A stretch of DNA of 64,000 bases from Triplophysa rosa (Eukaryota; Chordata; Actinopteri; Cypriniformes; Nemacheilidae): positions 5,893,879 through 5,957,878 of the forward strand of contig NC_079905.1 of assembly GCF_024868665.1 (NCBI RefSeq), written 5' to 3'. Every line of letters starts with the position of its first letter. The first letter of the stretch is position 1. The position numbers and the translations under genes were made by a program. Below the pieces are notes generated by a model, which was not told where the DNA came from, ran no database searches, and was given only the letters and a program-made list of their open reading frames with translations. Positions 1 to 11,794 of the stretch are shown piece after piece.

Positions 1-1554
1 CGGCTGCCTGTTGAAGTGGCTTACAAACGTGGTCTGTTCGATGAGGAGATGAATCAAATTCTCACCGATCCCTCTGATGACACTAAAGGGTTCTTCGATC
101 CAAACACAGAGGAGAATCTGACCTACCTTCAGCTGATGGAGAGGTGCATAACAGACACTGAAACTGGACTCTCTCTTTTACTTCTGAAAGAGAAGAAGCG
201 TGAAAGAAAGACATCCTCCAAGTCCTCCGTGCGCAAACGAAGAGTCGTTATTGTCGATCCTGAATCTGGAAAAGAGATGTCTGTGTCCGAGGCATACCGC
301 AATGGTCTCATTGACCATCAAACGTACATCGAGCTTGCAGAGCAAGAATGTGAATGGGAAGAAATAACCACCTCATCTTCCAATGGTGTCGTTAAGTCTA
401 TGATTACTGACAGAAGGTCCGGGCGGCAGTATGACATTGATGATGCAATCTCCAAAGGCCTCATTGACCAGTCTTCTCTGGACCAGTACCGTGCTGGTAA
501 TCTTTCCATCACTGAATTTGCAGACATGCTCTCTGGCAATATGAGCGGCTTCAGATCACGTTCGTCTTCCTTTGGATCTAGCTCTTCTTATACCATGAGC
601 CCAGTTCCCTCCATAAAGCCGCCAGCAACAACCTGGGCCGATCCAACAGAGGAAACCGGACCCGTGGCTGGAATTCTAGATACAGATACTTTGGAAAAAG
701 TGTCGGTCACAGAGGCTATGCATCGGAATCTAGTCGACAACATCACTGGTCAAAGACTGTTAGAAGCACAAGCGTGTACGGGAGGAATTATAGATCCAAA
801 CACAGGAGAAAAATTCACTGTTGCTGATGCGATGACTAAAGGACTGGTGGATAAGATAATGGTTGATCGTATCAATCTGGCTCAGAAAGCTTTTCAGGGA
901 TTTGAAGATCCAAGAACCAAAACCAAAATGTCAGCCGCTCAAGCCTTAAAGAAGGGTTGGCTCTACTATGAAGCTGGCCAGCGGTTCCTTGAAGTCCAGT
1001 ACCTAACGGGTGGATTAATCGATCCAGATGTTACAGGAAGAGTAGCACTGGATGATGCTGTAAGGAAGGGCAGTCTAGATGCACGCACTGCACAGAAACT
1101 GAGAGACGTCAGCGCATATTCCAAATACCTCACCTGCCCCAAAACAAAACTCAAGATCTCATACAAGGATGCCATGGACAGAAGCATGATAGAAGAAGGA
1201 ACCGGTCTGCGTTTGCTAGAGGCTTCCTCTCAGTCAAGCAAAGGCCTTTACAGCCCGTACAGTGTCAGCGGCTCGGGATCGACCTCAGGGTCTAAGTCTG
1301 GGTCCAGAACTGGTTCCCGATCAGGCTCTAGAAGAGGAAGTTTCGATGCCACAGGCTCAGGTTTCTCCATGAGTTTTCCTTCATCCTACAGCCCCACTAG
1401 CTATGGCCGCCGGTATGATTCGGGGCCACATGATGGACTTCAGATGGATGAGCTAAAGCAGGCCCTTACAGCTTTGGCATCAGGCAGGAACTGTTGCTTT
1501 GAGGAAAAGAAAATATTCACATTATCACAAACCCACTGCTCTTTAGTTGCTTAA
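1..1554 (+). CDS. plec: Plectin, C-terminal part (5' end outside window)
   Basis: Plectin is a giant cytolinker tying intermediate filaments to junctions, actin and microtubules. The frame is open from base 1 (517 codons seen, then TAA), inside the huge last exon typical of plectin. Residues 1-65 end one plakin repeat domain ([15 protein letters not shown]). A linker follows with the basic cluster RKRR at residues 78-81, in the region known to bind intermediate filaments in plectin. The last plakin repeat domain spans about 215-400. A Gly-Ser-Arg tail ([10 protein letters not shown], then [11 protein letters not shown] near 442-452) includes Ser447, equivalent to a known phosphorylation site. 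The GSGFSM and GRRY motifs after the GSR tail identify plectin rather than desmoplakin. The last 42 or so residues after GRRYDSG do not resemble the short tail I know from mammals. Confidence 0.93.
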   Translation, partial: RLPVEVAYKRGLFDEEMNQILTDPSDDTKGFFDPNTEENLTYLQLMERCITDTETGLSLLLLKEKKRERKTSSKSSVRKRRVVIVDPESGKEMSVSEAYRNGLIDHQTYIELAEQECEWEEITTSSSNGVVKSMITDRRSGRQYDIDDAISKGLIDQSSLDQYRAGNLSITEFADMLSGNMSGFRSRSSSFGSSSSYTMSPVPSIKPPATTWADPTEETGPVAGILDTDTLEKVSVTEAMHRNLVDNITGQRLLEAQACTGGIIDPNTGEKFTVADAMTKGLVDKIMVDRINLAQKAFQGFEDPRTKTKMSAAQALKKGWLYYEAGQRFLEVQYLTGGLIDPDVTGRVALDDAVRKGSLDARTAQKLRDVSAYSKYLTCPKTKLKISYKDAMDRSMIEEGTGLRLLEASSQSSKGLYSPYSVSGSGSTSGSKSGSRTGSRSGSRRGSFDATGSGFSMSFPSSYSPTSYGRRYDSGPHDGLQMDELKQALTALASGRNCCFEEKKIFTLSQTHCSLVA

Positions 1555-1693
1555 TTTATGTACAAAAGGGACATTTATCCTGCTCTGCATGATATTGCTA
1601 ATAGGCTTTTCACCGATGGGTATAATATTACTATATGAGACTGGCTTTGTTATTGTGTTACATTTTTAAATATATTTAGTTCAACATTTCTTT

Positions 1694-1822
1694 CATGTTT
1701 TTTTCTCTTATTTCTTGTTGACATGACGATATGAGACTATACATCATATATCATATACAGTTTGTTCTGCAAAGCATTCATGGCTGAAAAAATATTTTTT
1801 ACATTTCCATTCAATTATTAGC
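1694..1822 (+). repeat. Left arm of a long inverted duplication
   Basis: This segment reads as the reverse complement of 4953-5086, with only scattered mismatches. Shared landmarks are TTGTTGACATGACGATATG and CATTCATGGCTGAAAAAAT. The arms are about 130 bp long and about 3.1 kb apart. I see no terminal motif of a known transposon family at the outer edges. Confidence 0.8.
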
Positions 1823-3628
1823 AGTGTTAAATACTTATAGCTTTTCTTTTTTATCTTTATCTATTTTTTTCATAAACCAGTAATATTGCAAGAATGTTCA
1901 TTACATCATGAAGAGCATAAATCAAATGATATGTAAAAGTTGGTTCTTATATTTTTGTCTTTGTTTGTCCAAAGATCCTCAACTGTACATCTTTGCTTAT
2001 AGTGTTAACATGTTTAACGTTAAAATACAAGCCAGCGTGGTAAAATTAGAGAAACTATTGACTATCTGCAGAGCGGAATAAGGTCCATGTAGACACTCAA
2101 TATTGGCATGAGACAATGCCGATAAACAAAACAATACATATCTTGGCGAAACTGCCACACCTGTGGCTAATAAGAAATTCATCATCTTTTATTATTTAGA
2201 ACTGGAAAATGATTAGCTCTGAACTATGCAGTCTAACTAGATTCACTAATCCTCTGGCCATGTTACAAACTGAAGATCATTGCAGGATATGACCCACATT
2301 TACTGTAAAGATGCAAAATTACATTTACATGGGACTTCACTTGCGCCTTACACCTTGTTTGATGTCTACATCATTTTTTTGTAATTAATGTGCAGCCCAT
2401 TAGGCTTAATGGTTTAAGCCTAGCGTCAATACTTGTATTTGGCAGATTCTATTATACAGAATGTAATTATGTAGGATTTTAATGTTTATATTAACATAAA
2501 AGTACTATGGCAGTAAAGATGTTTTGTCAGATTATTTGGAAACCACTCTGTTCACTGGTATTGTGATGATTTAAATAATGTTATGCGTCACGACCAATCA
2601 TTTTTTCAGAAAAGCTTATGCACTGTTTAGTGATGAAAAAGGCTTTTTACCACGTCTCTATTTTGCTGAGAGGGTTCTGTGTCAAAAGACAACTTAAACA
2701 AGTCAAATTAAATGAATGATATTGGATACATTTTGTTATTTTATTCAGTCATACTATGACTTTTAAAAAATACAATACAACAAAAATGTTAAAGGAAAAA
2801 ACAGCACTGGAACGTTCTATATGCCCAGACTACCTCCTCTTTTAATGAATCTAAATTCAACATTCATGTTCTTTATAGTCATTATTATTGTACGTTACCT
2901 GTTATCTTTCACTGCCACTTACGGTTCAACGGCGTAATTAAATGGAATTGATTGCTCCAATGAGAAGATTCACAATCATTGTGATCTCTCAACCAACATA
3001 CATGTTCTACTACCTTTATTTATGCTCCATTTCCAGCTTGGCTTTTGAATTGCTTGTTTGATACAAATAGACAACATGCTAATGGCGTGTATAGTTTAGG
3101 TCAGACTGGTAAACTGATATTCATCATCATTTGACCGTTTTAACACTAGCTTTGAAGTGTTTTAAGTGTAATATTAGAAACTTGGATTGCTTTGTTCTCA
3201 TGACGTCCTCTGCAAATCAGCAGCTGTTCAGAACAGTAACTTGTGTAATGTTTTAATAATGTATTGAACATTCTAAAATGAACTGAATGTATAGAACATG
3301 GTCTCTATGCACATATTTGTCAAACCTAAGACAGAACGTATGGAACAAAAAGCAAATGAAGAATCTGCTATATCTCCCCAATCCAAAATGCTAACTTTCC
3401 TTAAACATTTTGATCACTACTGTACATCACATTATAATTCAGTTTTATTTTCCCACATGATATATGTGGCTTTCCATGGTTTACTAACATGATTTAAAGG
3501 ATATGAGCGATTATTTTTTAAAGTAAGCTTTTGGAGATTGTATCAAAATACATTAGGAACTGTTCTGATGTTTTGAATGCATGATCTGAGTATGGTATTG
3601 ATGAGATGAAATGTTAGTATGTCATGTA

Positions 3629-3634
3629 AATAAA
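3629..3634 (+). terminator. Candidate plectin polyadenylation signal
   Basis: Canonical AATAAA on the plus strand, the first one found after the plectin stop codon. It is assigned by position only. Confidence 0.4.
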
Positions 3635-3917
3635 CTAATTATCTGCTGTATAATGTCCGTTTACCTGTTTGTTTCTTCCTTGTTTTTTTCACATCCTTTA
3701 CTCTATTTATAACTTGGTAAATGTTCGTGTTAAAATCAAAGCATAAAAACGGCATGTATATGAATACTGTGTATATCCATCCTCTGTTCAACTGGGGTTA
3801 CAATGAGTACAAATCATTTATATCAACTGAGGGAAAACCACATGAGAATATTTGCCGCAGGGCAAGACAGAGTGTTTGTTCTATCTGACAGGTTTACACT
3901 GGCTGGGTTGTGTAAAA

Positions 3918-5400
3918 GTGGCAGTGTTCCTGAAGACCTATTTGCATACTCTTATTTCTCTCATGACAAAAAAAATTGCATAACCAAAACAAAGCATTTT
4001 TACCATTTTATTATCATCAAAATATGACAGTATGATTGCATCACTGTGTGTACTATAATCACTTCACAAATCAGAGAAAGTGCCAATGTTAAAAAATAGA
4101 CAAAGGGAATGGAATCCTCAGGTTACTCAGCTATGCTCTTTACTTTAATGAAACAAAATAATTAGCATATAACCAAGAATCAAAACAAACAATGTTCGAC
4201 ATCATTTTTCCTTGTCATCAAAATATGACAGTATGATTGCAACGTTATAATTCTATCCCATCAACACTTAAGGTGTGTACTATATCACTATCACCCAACT
4301 GACTTTTGGATAAAGTCCTCCGAAAGCAAATGTTAAAATGTGGACATAGGAACCCTTGTTTACTCATAACCTCATTTACATCAAAAAGACTAGCAAGCAA
4401 TTAGCAGCTGTTGGCACACCCAAAGCAAACCCATCCTGTTTCTTATCCCAACTGAATCTGATGACAAAGTCTCATTCAGGGCATGAAACTGCAGATCCTT
4501 GAAAGTGATGCTACATGACTTCTGTGGACAACATAAAACCAAAATATCTCAGCTGAACAACTCTGTCAAGCAGCTGATGTTTTTAGAAGAATGCCTGAAC
4601 CAATCAAGTTGGTGGAAAAACTGCTTAATGCTAGAACAGGAAAGTGCCCCATTCTGGCTGAATGTTGAAGGAAATTGGATTCTTTCATGATTTAATTAAA
4701 TAAATTTGCTTCGATTTGTAAATGTATAACCTGTATTTGAAAATGCATTTATGGCTTTTTTTACTTTGCACTTTCCGTGCGTTTATTTATACAACTTGAA
4801 GCATTTTTTTGTACATCAATTTGACCCGTTTAGATCTTTTAATGACTTACATACAGTATTTACCTTGATATACGTTTGTGATTTCTAGGTCAATAGCATT
4901 AAGGTGTGGTCTTCTAAAGAAAAATGATCAATTTTTGATCATAATTAATTTAAGCTAATAATTGAATGGAAATATCAAAAATATTTTTTCAGCCATGAAT
5001 GCTTCGCAGAACAAACTGTATTTAATATATGATGTATAGTCTCATATCGTCATGTCAACAAGAAATAAGAGAAAAACACAAACATTAAATGTGGCAGCGT
5101 TCCTGAAGACCTATTTGCATACTCTTGTTTCTCTCATGACAAAAAAATTATTTGCATATAACCAAGAACCAAAACAAACCATTTTTACCCTATCATCAAA
5201 ATATGACAGTATGATTGCAACCTTATAATTCTATCAACACTTAAGGTGTGTACTATATCACTATATCACAAAACTTGCTTGAACAGGAAAGCGCTCCATT
5301 CTGGCTGAATGTTGAAGGAAATTGATCTGTTTTTCCACAGTAGTTAGTAAGATCGTCTTCTAAAGAAAAATGGTCAATGACAAATACTAAAGAACTGAAC
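3918..5400 (+). repeat. Cluster of locally duplicated blocks
   Basis: One block appears three times in direct orientation, around 3918-4055, 4160-4300 and 5091-5270. It carries the landmarks TCCTGAAGACCTATTTGCAT, CATCAAAATATGACAGTATG and CACTTAAGGTGTGTACTATA, and not every landmark is present in every copy. A second block (ATTCTGGCTGAATGTTGAAG) occurs near 4650 and 5300. A third (CTTCTAAAGAAAAATG) occurs near 4910 and 5355, giving a collinear series. The short ORF at 4499-4690 lies in this duplicated DNA and is not credible as a gene. The family is not recognised. Confidence 0.75.
4953..5086 (-). repeat. Right arm of the long inverted duplication
   Basis: Reverse-complement partner of 1694-1822. 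It directly abuts a block (from 5091) that is itself duplicated at 3918 and 4160, so the interval has been rearranged more than once. Confidence 0.8.
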
Positions 5401-7222
5401 AATTTCTTAACATGAACATCCTGCAATTTACTGCAACAAAGATTAGATTTGACATTTGATAGGAACCTTCTAATCTCTTATAGGCCACACAATTTAAGCC
5501 ACTGATGTATTATTAATTATTCATTTGAAGTATTCATTTTAAATAATGCATGTGAAGTGATCCCACATAAAACATGAATCTTGTTTCCCTCTCTCTCACC
5601 CTCTCTCTGGCTTCCTGTTATTCAGGATATTTGGGTGTCAAACTACTGGCCACTTTGCAACGGAAGGAGTACGAACAATGAATTGAAAATGTGATGCATA
5701 ACAAAGACGTCTAAAAGTGAAAAACAACCATGAATTAAATAACTAACATATCTGGAAGATTATACAGAGATTGCAAGCCCAGATGAAACATCTTATTTTG
5801 AAAATGTATTACATTTATTGTAAAAGTTCACGCATTAAATTTAATAAGGTGTATATTTAAGTGCATAATCACTGCTTTCATACAATAACTAAAGTCGAAA
5901 TGGGATGGGATGATAATTATTAGTTATTTTAACAGGAGCGGTTCTTTTGTTTCCGTAAGTTTCTGTGACACTATTTCATGATATGCAAGGAATTACAGTA
6001 AGAGGCTCAAATATTTGCAAAAAAAAAATCTTACCATGCTGATGACAAATGTATAGACTTCAGTATGGTCATTCAACACTTTGTCGCAGGACATATTTTG
6101 TGATTGATGGGGATTCTAATATTTGCAGCATTTTTACCTTGCTTTTATTAATTGGCGTATTAAATCCCTTTTTTCAGAAGCTACATTTTTTATAGGTGGA
6201 CCCCCACCACAGACAGAAAGAGAAGACTATATAGCTGTATGTATGAGAGAGATTGATGCCCTCACCTTTGCCATTGACTCTAGTCATACCCCCATCACTT
6301 TGTGGGATTTTTTGGTCGAAAGGGATTCTGGAATGTAAACCGACACACCTTGTTTCTTTAGGCAAAACCTTACATGCTTCATCTGTTCCCCAGATACTTG
6401 TCAGTATTAAGTGAAGGAGGGACATTATCTTACGGCACAGTTATCGGAAAGGTGGCGATACTCATGTACTCATAAATTCTAGGGCTGTTTGGACATGTAA
6501 CTGCTGATGATTAAAACCTAACAAAGGAAACCATTTTCCAAAGTTTTCCATTCTTCACACACATGACAGAGTTTGCTCAGGGAGTTATAATTATACATTT
6601 ACGAGATCCTGTTTGTAATATACAAATTAAGACAATGTTTTGGAGTCAAATCAAGATGGTTGAAAAGGTTTTGATAGTACTTCAGGGTGTGGATTAGTTA
6701 AGTGTATAATGTAGTATACTTACTGTAAGGAAAGTGCCTCAATTTCCCCAGATATATGCGGAAATTAGATGATTAGAATTACAACATTTATCAGAAGAAA
6801 AGCATCATTATTATCTGGTGTCATCAACCAACACTCTAAAAAAAGTTAAATTTCCACACTGTCCAAATTACGTATTGAAATAAGTTGATACAACATGTTT
6901 GCAACGTATTCATCATTTTCAACCCACTTAAATTTGTCAAATGGAATTAATACGTAAGCAATCACCTGGGCAGTGGATCTGTAGTTCCCAGCATGCTTTG
7001 AAGTTTTTTTAAATAGTGTTATTTTGTGTTAAGGTGAAAGACTTTAACACACTTTAGTTAGTCTTTAATGCTCATTTTTGTTAGAATTTTTTTAATGAAA
7101 ATTTTAGTTTGTGGTTAACATTGTGCTTAGGATGTTTGTTGCTTCACTCAGCTGTGCTAATGCCAGCACTGAGATCAGTCTTTTGCTCATTCTGTATGTT
7201 GTATATCACAATAAACAAAATT
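5401..7222. other. Intergenic, no gene seen
   Basis: AT-rich sequence between plectin and epiplakin with no supportable exon. Around 6830-6960 the sequence resembles the degraded end of a miniature element, but I could not define its borders. Confidence 0.4.
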
Positions 7223-7528
7223 GGGCCCTATGGTACACCCGGCGCAATGCGGCGCAAGTGTTTTTGCTAGTTTCAGCCCGACACAGTACTCATTTTCCCA
7301 TCCTGAGCCGCGTTGTTTAAATAGCAAATGCATTTGCGCCCATTTGTGCGCCCATGTGCGTCCTGGTCTAAAAAAGAGGTGTGTTCAGGCTTATTGTTGG
7401 CGCGTTGCTATTTTGACAAACTGAAAATAGACTGGGCCATAGACCAAATCAAAGTCTAAAGTCTACAGTCAATTGCGCGAAGTCTGTGGGGTTTTAAACC
7501 GTGCACTTAGATCGTTAAAATAGGGCCC
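7223..7528. mobile_element. Short element with GGGCCCTAT / ATAGGGCCC ends
   Basis: About 306 bp bounded by GGGCCCTAT and its inverse ATAGGGCCC, with a GC-rich interior (CCCGGCGCAATGCGGCGCAAG region) unlike the AT-rich flanks. Short terminal inverted repeats and no ORF fit a non-autonomous DNA transposon, probably a family with many genomic copies. The superfamily is not determined. Confidence 0.65.
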
Positions 7529-9822
7529 ATTGTCTTTAACAACTAATATGTGCTATAGCTAGTATGTATGACATGAACCTCGTGGGTGAACTAAAGGGCT
7601 AGTTCACCCACAAAAGAACCAAACAACATTTGCCCCCACTGACTTCCATCGTATGGACACCATTTCGTCACTTTGGAATTATAAGGTTCTATCTGACATT
7701 TTTGTCAAAATGTATTGACCAAGTATTTTGCATTTGCCCATATTACAATATTGATTCTGAAGATTAAGTCACGAAGAGATGACATTATGTAAAAGTAAAA
7801 GCATACACATTGATGTTTAAACCAGGTATTCTTTGCTTCCTATCTGTTTACACAAAAACTGAGGAGCAGGTAAAGCAGGATCTCATTCTCAGAGAGTGTT
7901 GAATAAGGTCCCCCATTGATGGATAGATAATCTGATAATAGCGTGATAAGACGTTGCATGTGATACAATGCAGCCTTGCATAGTTTTGAAGTCACTTCTG
8001 TTTGCAGGAGTGTGAGGGTGAGTTAGCATATCAGGTCACCTCATGGAGGTGTGGCATAGAAATACTGGAGAAGTACTGAGAAACTTCAACAAGAGAGTGA
8101 TGATTTTGACAAGCATTTGTTCCAAAGAAGGGTTTTGCTTGACAGGCCATGTGAAAGCAGAAGCATTACCCTATCACTGTAAAAAATGTTGGGTTGTTTT
8201 AACATGGTTGGGTGATATAGACAAACCCAACCACTGGTTTAAATGAACCCAGAAAATGTCTATATTTGAACAAACCACGCATGGGTTAAAAAAGCATAAA
8301 TTCATTTAATCCCATTAATCAATATTTTACCCCAAAATGGGTTGAAATAACTCAGGATTTTGTAAATATGCAGTAAATATGCAAATGTCTTGCTTTATGA
8401 AGGGCACCATATAAAGGCCAATATTAAACAAAACTCAGAACACCTAAAACTGTGTGAAATACAAGTGCAAAAAACAATCCGTTATTGTCAACAGTGTTAT
8501 ATTCTATGAACAACTTTAAATGAAAATGTTTTAATGTCATTTCTGCATTATAGAAAAAAACACTTCCTGAACAACAACGAATCACTATAAAAACAGACAA
8601 TGAAACGCCTACAGATAAATACAAAAAAAAACGTTGACTGTATTGCCCTTTTTTAAAATGCTTGGCCCAATGCTAAAACTATTTTATTTTGATGTACCCC
8701 TATAGCTTACATGAATAAAAGCAGAAATAAATTGCAGCTTAAATGTAATTGAACAAGAAAGGCAAACTCCTTTAGAGAAACACTAAGGTTGATGTCCAGT
8801 TTCACTGCTCTCAATAATATTTTAACCCAAAACCCAGTACAGGTCAGGCCAGATTTCCTTTAATCTATGTTGAATCAAACAGATAAGAATCACATCCACA
8901 CACTTCTTGCATTATAAAAACAACATTTTAAATCATTAACTGAATCTGTGCAATAAGCGAATACTTGTGAAAAGCATAATAAAACGTTTTATGAGAACAG
9001 ATTTTCCTCATTTTAATCATGCTTGCCTAAAAAAAACGATTGCCCAACCACAGTCTGAAATGTCAGCCAGCTATTGAGAAAACACAGAAGTATATGACTA
9101 CTGCATTGCCCCAGTAAAGTTATGCACAAACACAAAACTCAAGGCTTTTGCTGACTTGCCTTTTTATAGTGTTAAACATTACAAGTTGAGTGTTCATGAC
9201 AGCTTCGGTAGGAAGACAATAAGGAGCATAACATTCCTTCATTCGGCTGCAGGATATTTGTTTTATCTCCAGAGAGAGAGGGGAGTGTTCCTTGGGGTGG
9301 GGTTTGACCAGACCTATCAGTATATCAAGCAGAGAGAGGGAAGCATGCATGCTCAGATTTTCACTGAGTGTCTGTTGTGTGCTTGGTTTACCTTAAGGCT
9401 CAGTCAACAGGAAGGCAGTCTCAGTTTGACTCCAACTGGAACTTTCTGCAAAACCACCATAAAGAGGTAAGATGTGAAACTTTGAAAATCAAGCCAAAGA
9501 TTGTCATTGAAATATCGTGTTTGTATAAGGACGTGTATGTGCCATTATGCTAAACATCTGTTAACTTGTTGAGCCACACCTCTAGTAAGTAAGGAGCTCT
9601 ATGAGAATGAAACGTCCTCTTTGTAAGAAACAGTAAATATTTGCTGATGGACGCCTTGTGAACAGTGATGATTCTACTGAGTATGTATACTCTTTTTATG
9701 ACTGGTTAAACATTAACTTCACTAACAGCAATAATAGAGATACTGTAAATTGTGAAGGTGCTAGTAGCAGTATTAAGGTTAAATGCACTATACTGACAAA
9801 CCGGTTATTACTATGAAATATT
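7529..9822. other. Intergenic with repeat fragments, no gene seen
   Basis: A fragment related to the AAAGGGATAGTTCACCC family lies around 7593-7680. A degraded element with TGGGTT motifs in both orientations lies around 8175-8370. The ORF pair on both strands at 9120-9470 has no recognisable domain and is treated as chance. Confidence 0.4.
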
Positions 9823-10387
9823 TTAAAGGGGTCATATGGCACGAATACGTGTTTTTCTATGTCTTTGGTGTGTTATAAGTTGCCCATGCATGTATTAGAC
9901 ACATAAAACTGCAAAAATGAAAGTGTCAGAACAAAAGATGCATTCTATCTAAAAGCGAATGCTCACCCAGACCTGCCTGAAACGCCTCGTGTAACCACAC
10001 CCCCTCAAATCTACGTCAGTTCGTGGTATGATTTGACTAAGACCGCCCAAATGTATACGCAAGTAAGGTGGACCTGTCAGTACAATTGCTTTGGAACCTG
10101 ATGTTCCAAATATGGTGAGAGGCGTAACATTTCCATCACACGCTTGCAGTATTCGACCAATCACTACGCACTGGTCAACTAGCCAATCATAGCACACCTC
10201 GCTTTTCAGAGCGATGAGCTTTGTAAAAAATCTGCGTGTTTCAGAGAGGCGGGGCAAAGAGGAGATACAAACATGCACGTTATGTGTAAAATACAGCGTT
10301 TTTGAACCTTAAATCGTGTATACACATTGCATTACATCTAAAATAAGCGATAATATTCGTTTCAGCCATGTCATATGACCCCTTTAA
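9823..10387. mobile_element. Miniature DNA transposon with TTAAAGGGGTCATATG ends
   Basis: About 565 bp starting with TTAAAGGGGTCATATG and ending with the exact inverse CATATGACCCCTTTAA. The 16-bp terminal inverted repeats, the TTAA-like tips and the lack of a transposase ORF mark a non-autonomous element. The interior ORF on the minus strand (9949-10278) is a shadow of the element's GC-richer core. Confidence 0.8.
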
Positions 10388-10412
10388 CTGATTACAATGT
10401 ACAGTTAGAGCA

Positions 10413-10708
10413 TTAAAGGGATAGTTCATCCAAAAATGAAAATTCTGTTTCAAACCTGTATAAATGTCTTTGTTTTACTGAACACAAAGGAATATATTTG
10501 GAAGAATGTCAGTAACCAAACAGATCTCATCTCCATTTACTGCCATAATGGGGAAAATAAATACTATGGGAGTCAATGGGGGATGAGACATTCGTCCAAT
10601 ATTTTCCTTTGTGTTTGGCGGAACAAAGAAATGTATATAGGTTTGGAACAATCCGAGGGTGACTAAATGATAACAGAATTTTCATTTTTGGGTGAACTAT
10701 CCCTATAA
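10413..10708. mobile_element. Miniature element of the AAAGGGATAGTTCACCC family, copy 1
   Basis: About 296 bp, starting TAAAGGGATAGTTCATCC and ending TTTTGGGTGAACTATCCC. Almost the whole copy folds back on itself, because the 3' half is the reverse complement of the 5' half. It is the first of at least nine copies in this window. Confidence 0.85.
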
Positions 10709-11774
10709 GGATAACCTGCATTGTATTTACAAAGTGTAAATGAAGCAGTACATTGATCAGATGTCTTGCAAAGTTTGCTAGGATTACATACAAAAAGTGG
10801 CTGATTCATGAAATGTATGTGGTTAAGTTTAACCTTAGTCCTTACAGGCCGTGTCCGTGGAATTTCAAACATTTTTTGGACAGGAAGCCCTATTCATTGT
10901 GAAAGAGCTTTAAAAATCCTGCTTGCAACATGAAGAAAATGCAGCCATATTTGCATAAATGCCTACACAGTGTTTTACATAACCACAGTCTTATCAAACA
11001 AAAATAGTAATAAAGCAAGTAATTTGGGTCTTAACCTGGTTTTATGTTTAGCTCACATTTTATCCAAAAATTGGATGATGATAATAGCATAATTTACACA
11101 ACATTTTTGCATATATTACTATTAAAGTTGAAATAGATATTTATTAAAAGTAATGAAATGTGATATACAATGTTTATCTGATTAACTGTCTGATCCAAGT
11201 CATAAGAATGCAACAGATGTTAAGCACTTCTTGCTCTGCCAAGCTAGCAATTTACTTTCAGTTGTGAAATAGCACATTTGGCTGTTTGCCAAAAGAAAGG
11301 GGCAGAGAGAGACCTTTTCAAATAAATGTCTCACAGTAACCAAATATAATATGTTAACAAGCATAATTATATTATTAATACTGGTTTCAATGCACATCTC
11401 ATACTTTCACCTTTTACTTGTTTGTGCAACTGAGGAGTGAAAGTCTTGACATGGATCACTCACTCCTTATTCAGACTTGGATAACATTCTTAAGAATAAC
11501 AGCAGCATCCTGTATTTCCAGTTTTACCCTGTTAACAAGGTTTGTGCATCAGGGTTTTCCACATGATGTAATGTTTAAGGCATTTTTCTTGTCTGGACAT
11601 GTCATAGAATAAATTAAACTTGCCCTGTTGAAAGTTTTCATTGTCAGATAATCCCAGATGTTTATAGGGCACTAAATGTGTCAATGCATTGCCGTTTTTA
11701 CTGTGTTTCTACAGTAACAAAAGAGAACAGTATTAACTGCATAATCAATTAAAATTTTCTTATGTTGTGCACAG
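10709..11774. other. Region upstream of the epiplakin exon
   Basis: AT-rich, with no supportable ORF. It ends in a plausible splice acceptor (pyrimidine-rich stretch, then GTGCACAG ending at 11774), so it is probably the end of an intron downstream of an untranslated first exon that I could not locate. Confidence 0.45.
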
Positions 11775-11794
11775 GTGCCAGGAAATTCACAAAA

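Larger units (their letters stand above)
1555..3650 (+). other. Probable plectin 3' UTR
   Basis: AT-rich sequence after the plectin stop with no supportable ORF. The first clear AATAAA is at 3629-3634, so a 3' UTR of about 2.1 kb is inferred. A further AATAAA near 4696 could serve a longer form. The segment 1694-1822 is one arm of an inverted duplication whose partner is at 4953-5086. Confidence 0.5.

Noticed and set aside
1..1554. Desmoplakin instead of plectin for the first gene
   Set aside because: The Gly-Ser-Arg tail is shared, but GSGFSM and GRRY after it and the linker with VRKRRVV fit plectin; the neighbour epiplakin also fits.
4499..4690. 63-aa ORF downstream of plectin
   Set aside because: It is in a block duplicated nearby (about 5281-5330) where the frame is not kept, and it has no domain.
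9120..9470. Overlapping 76-aa and 104-aa ORFs on opposite strands
   Set aside because: No splice context, motif or start context to support either.
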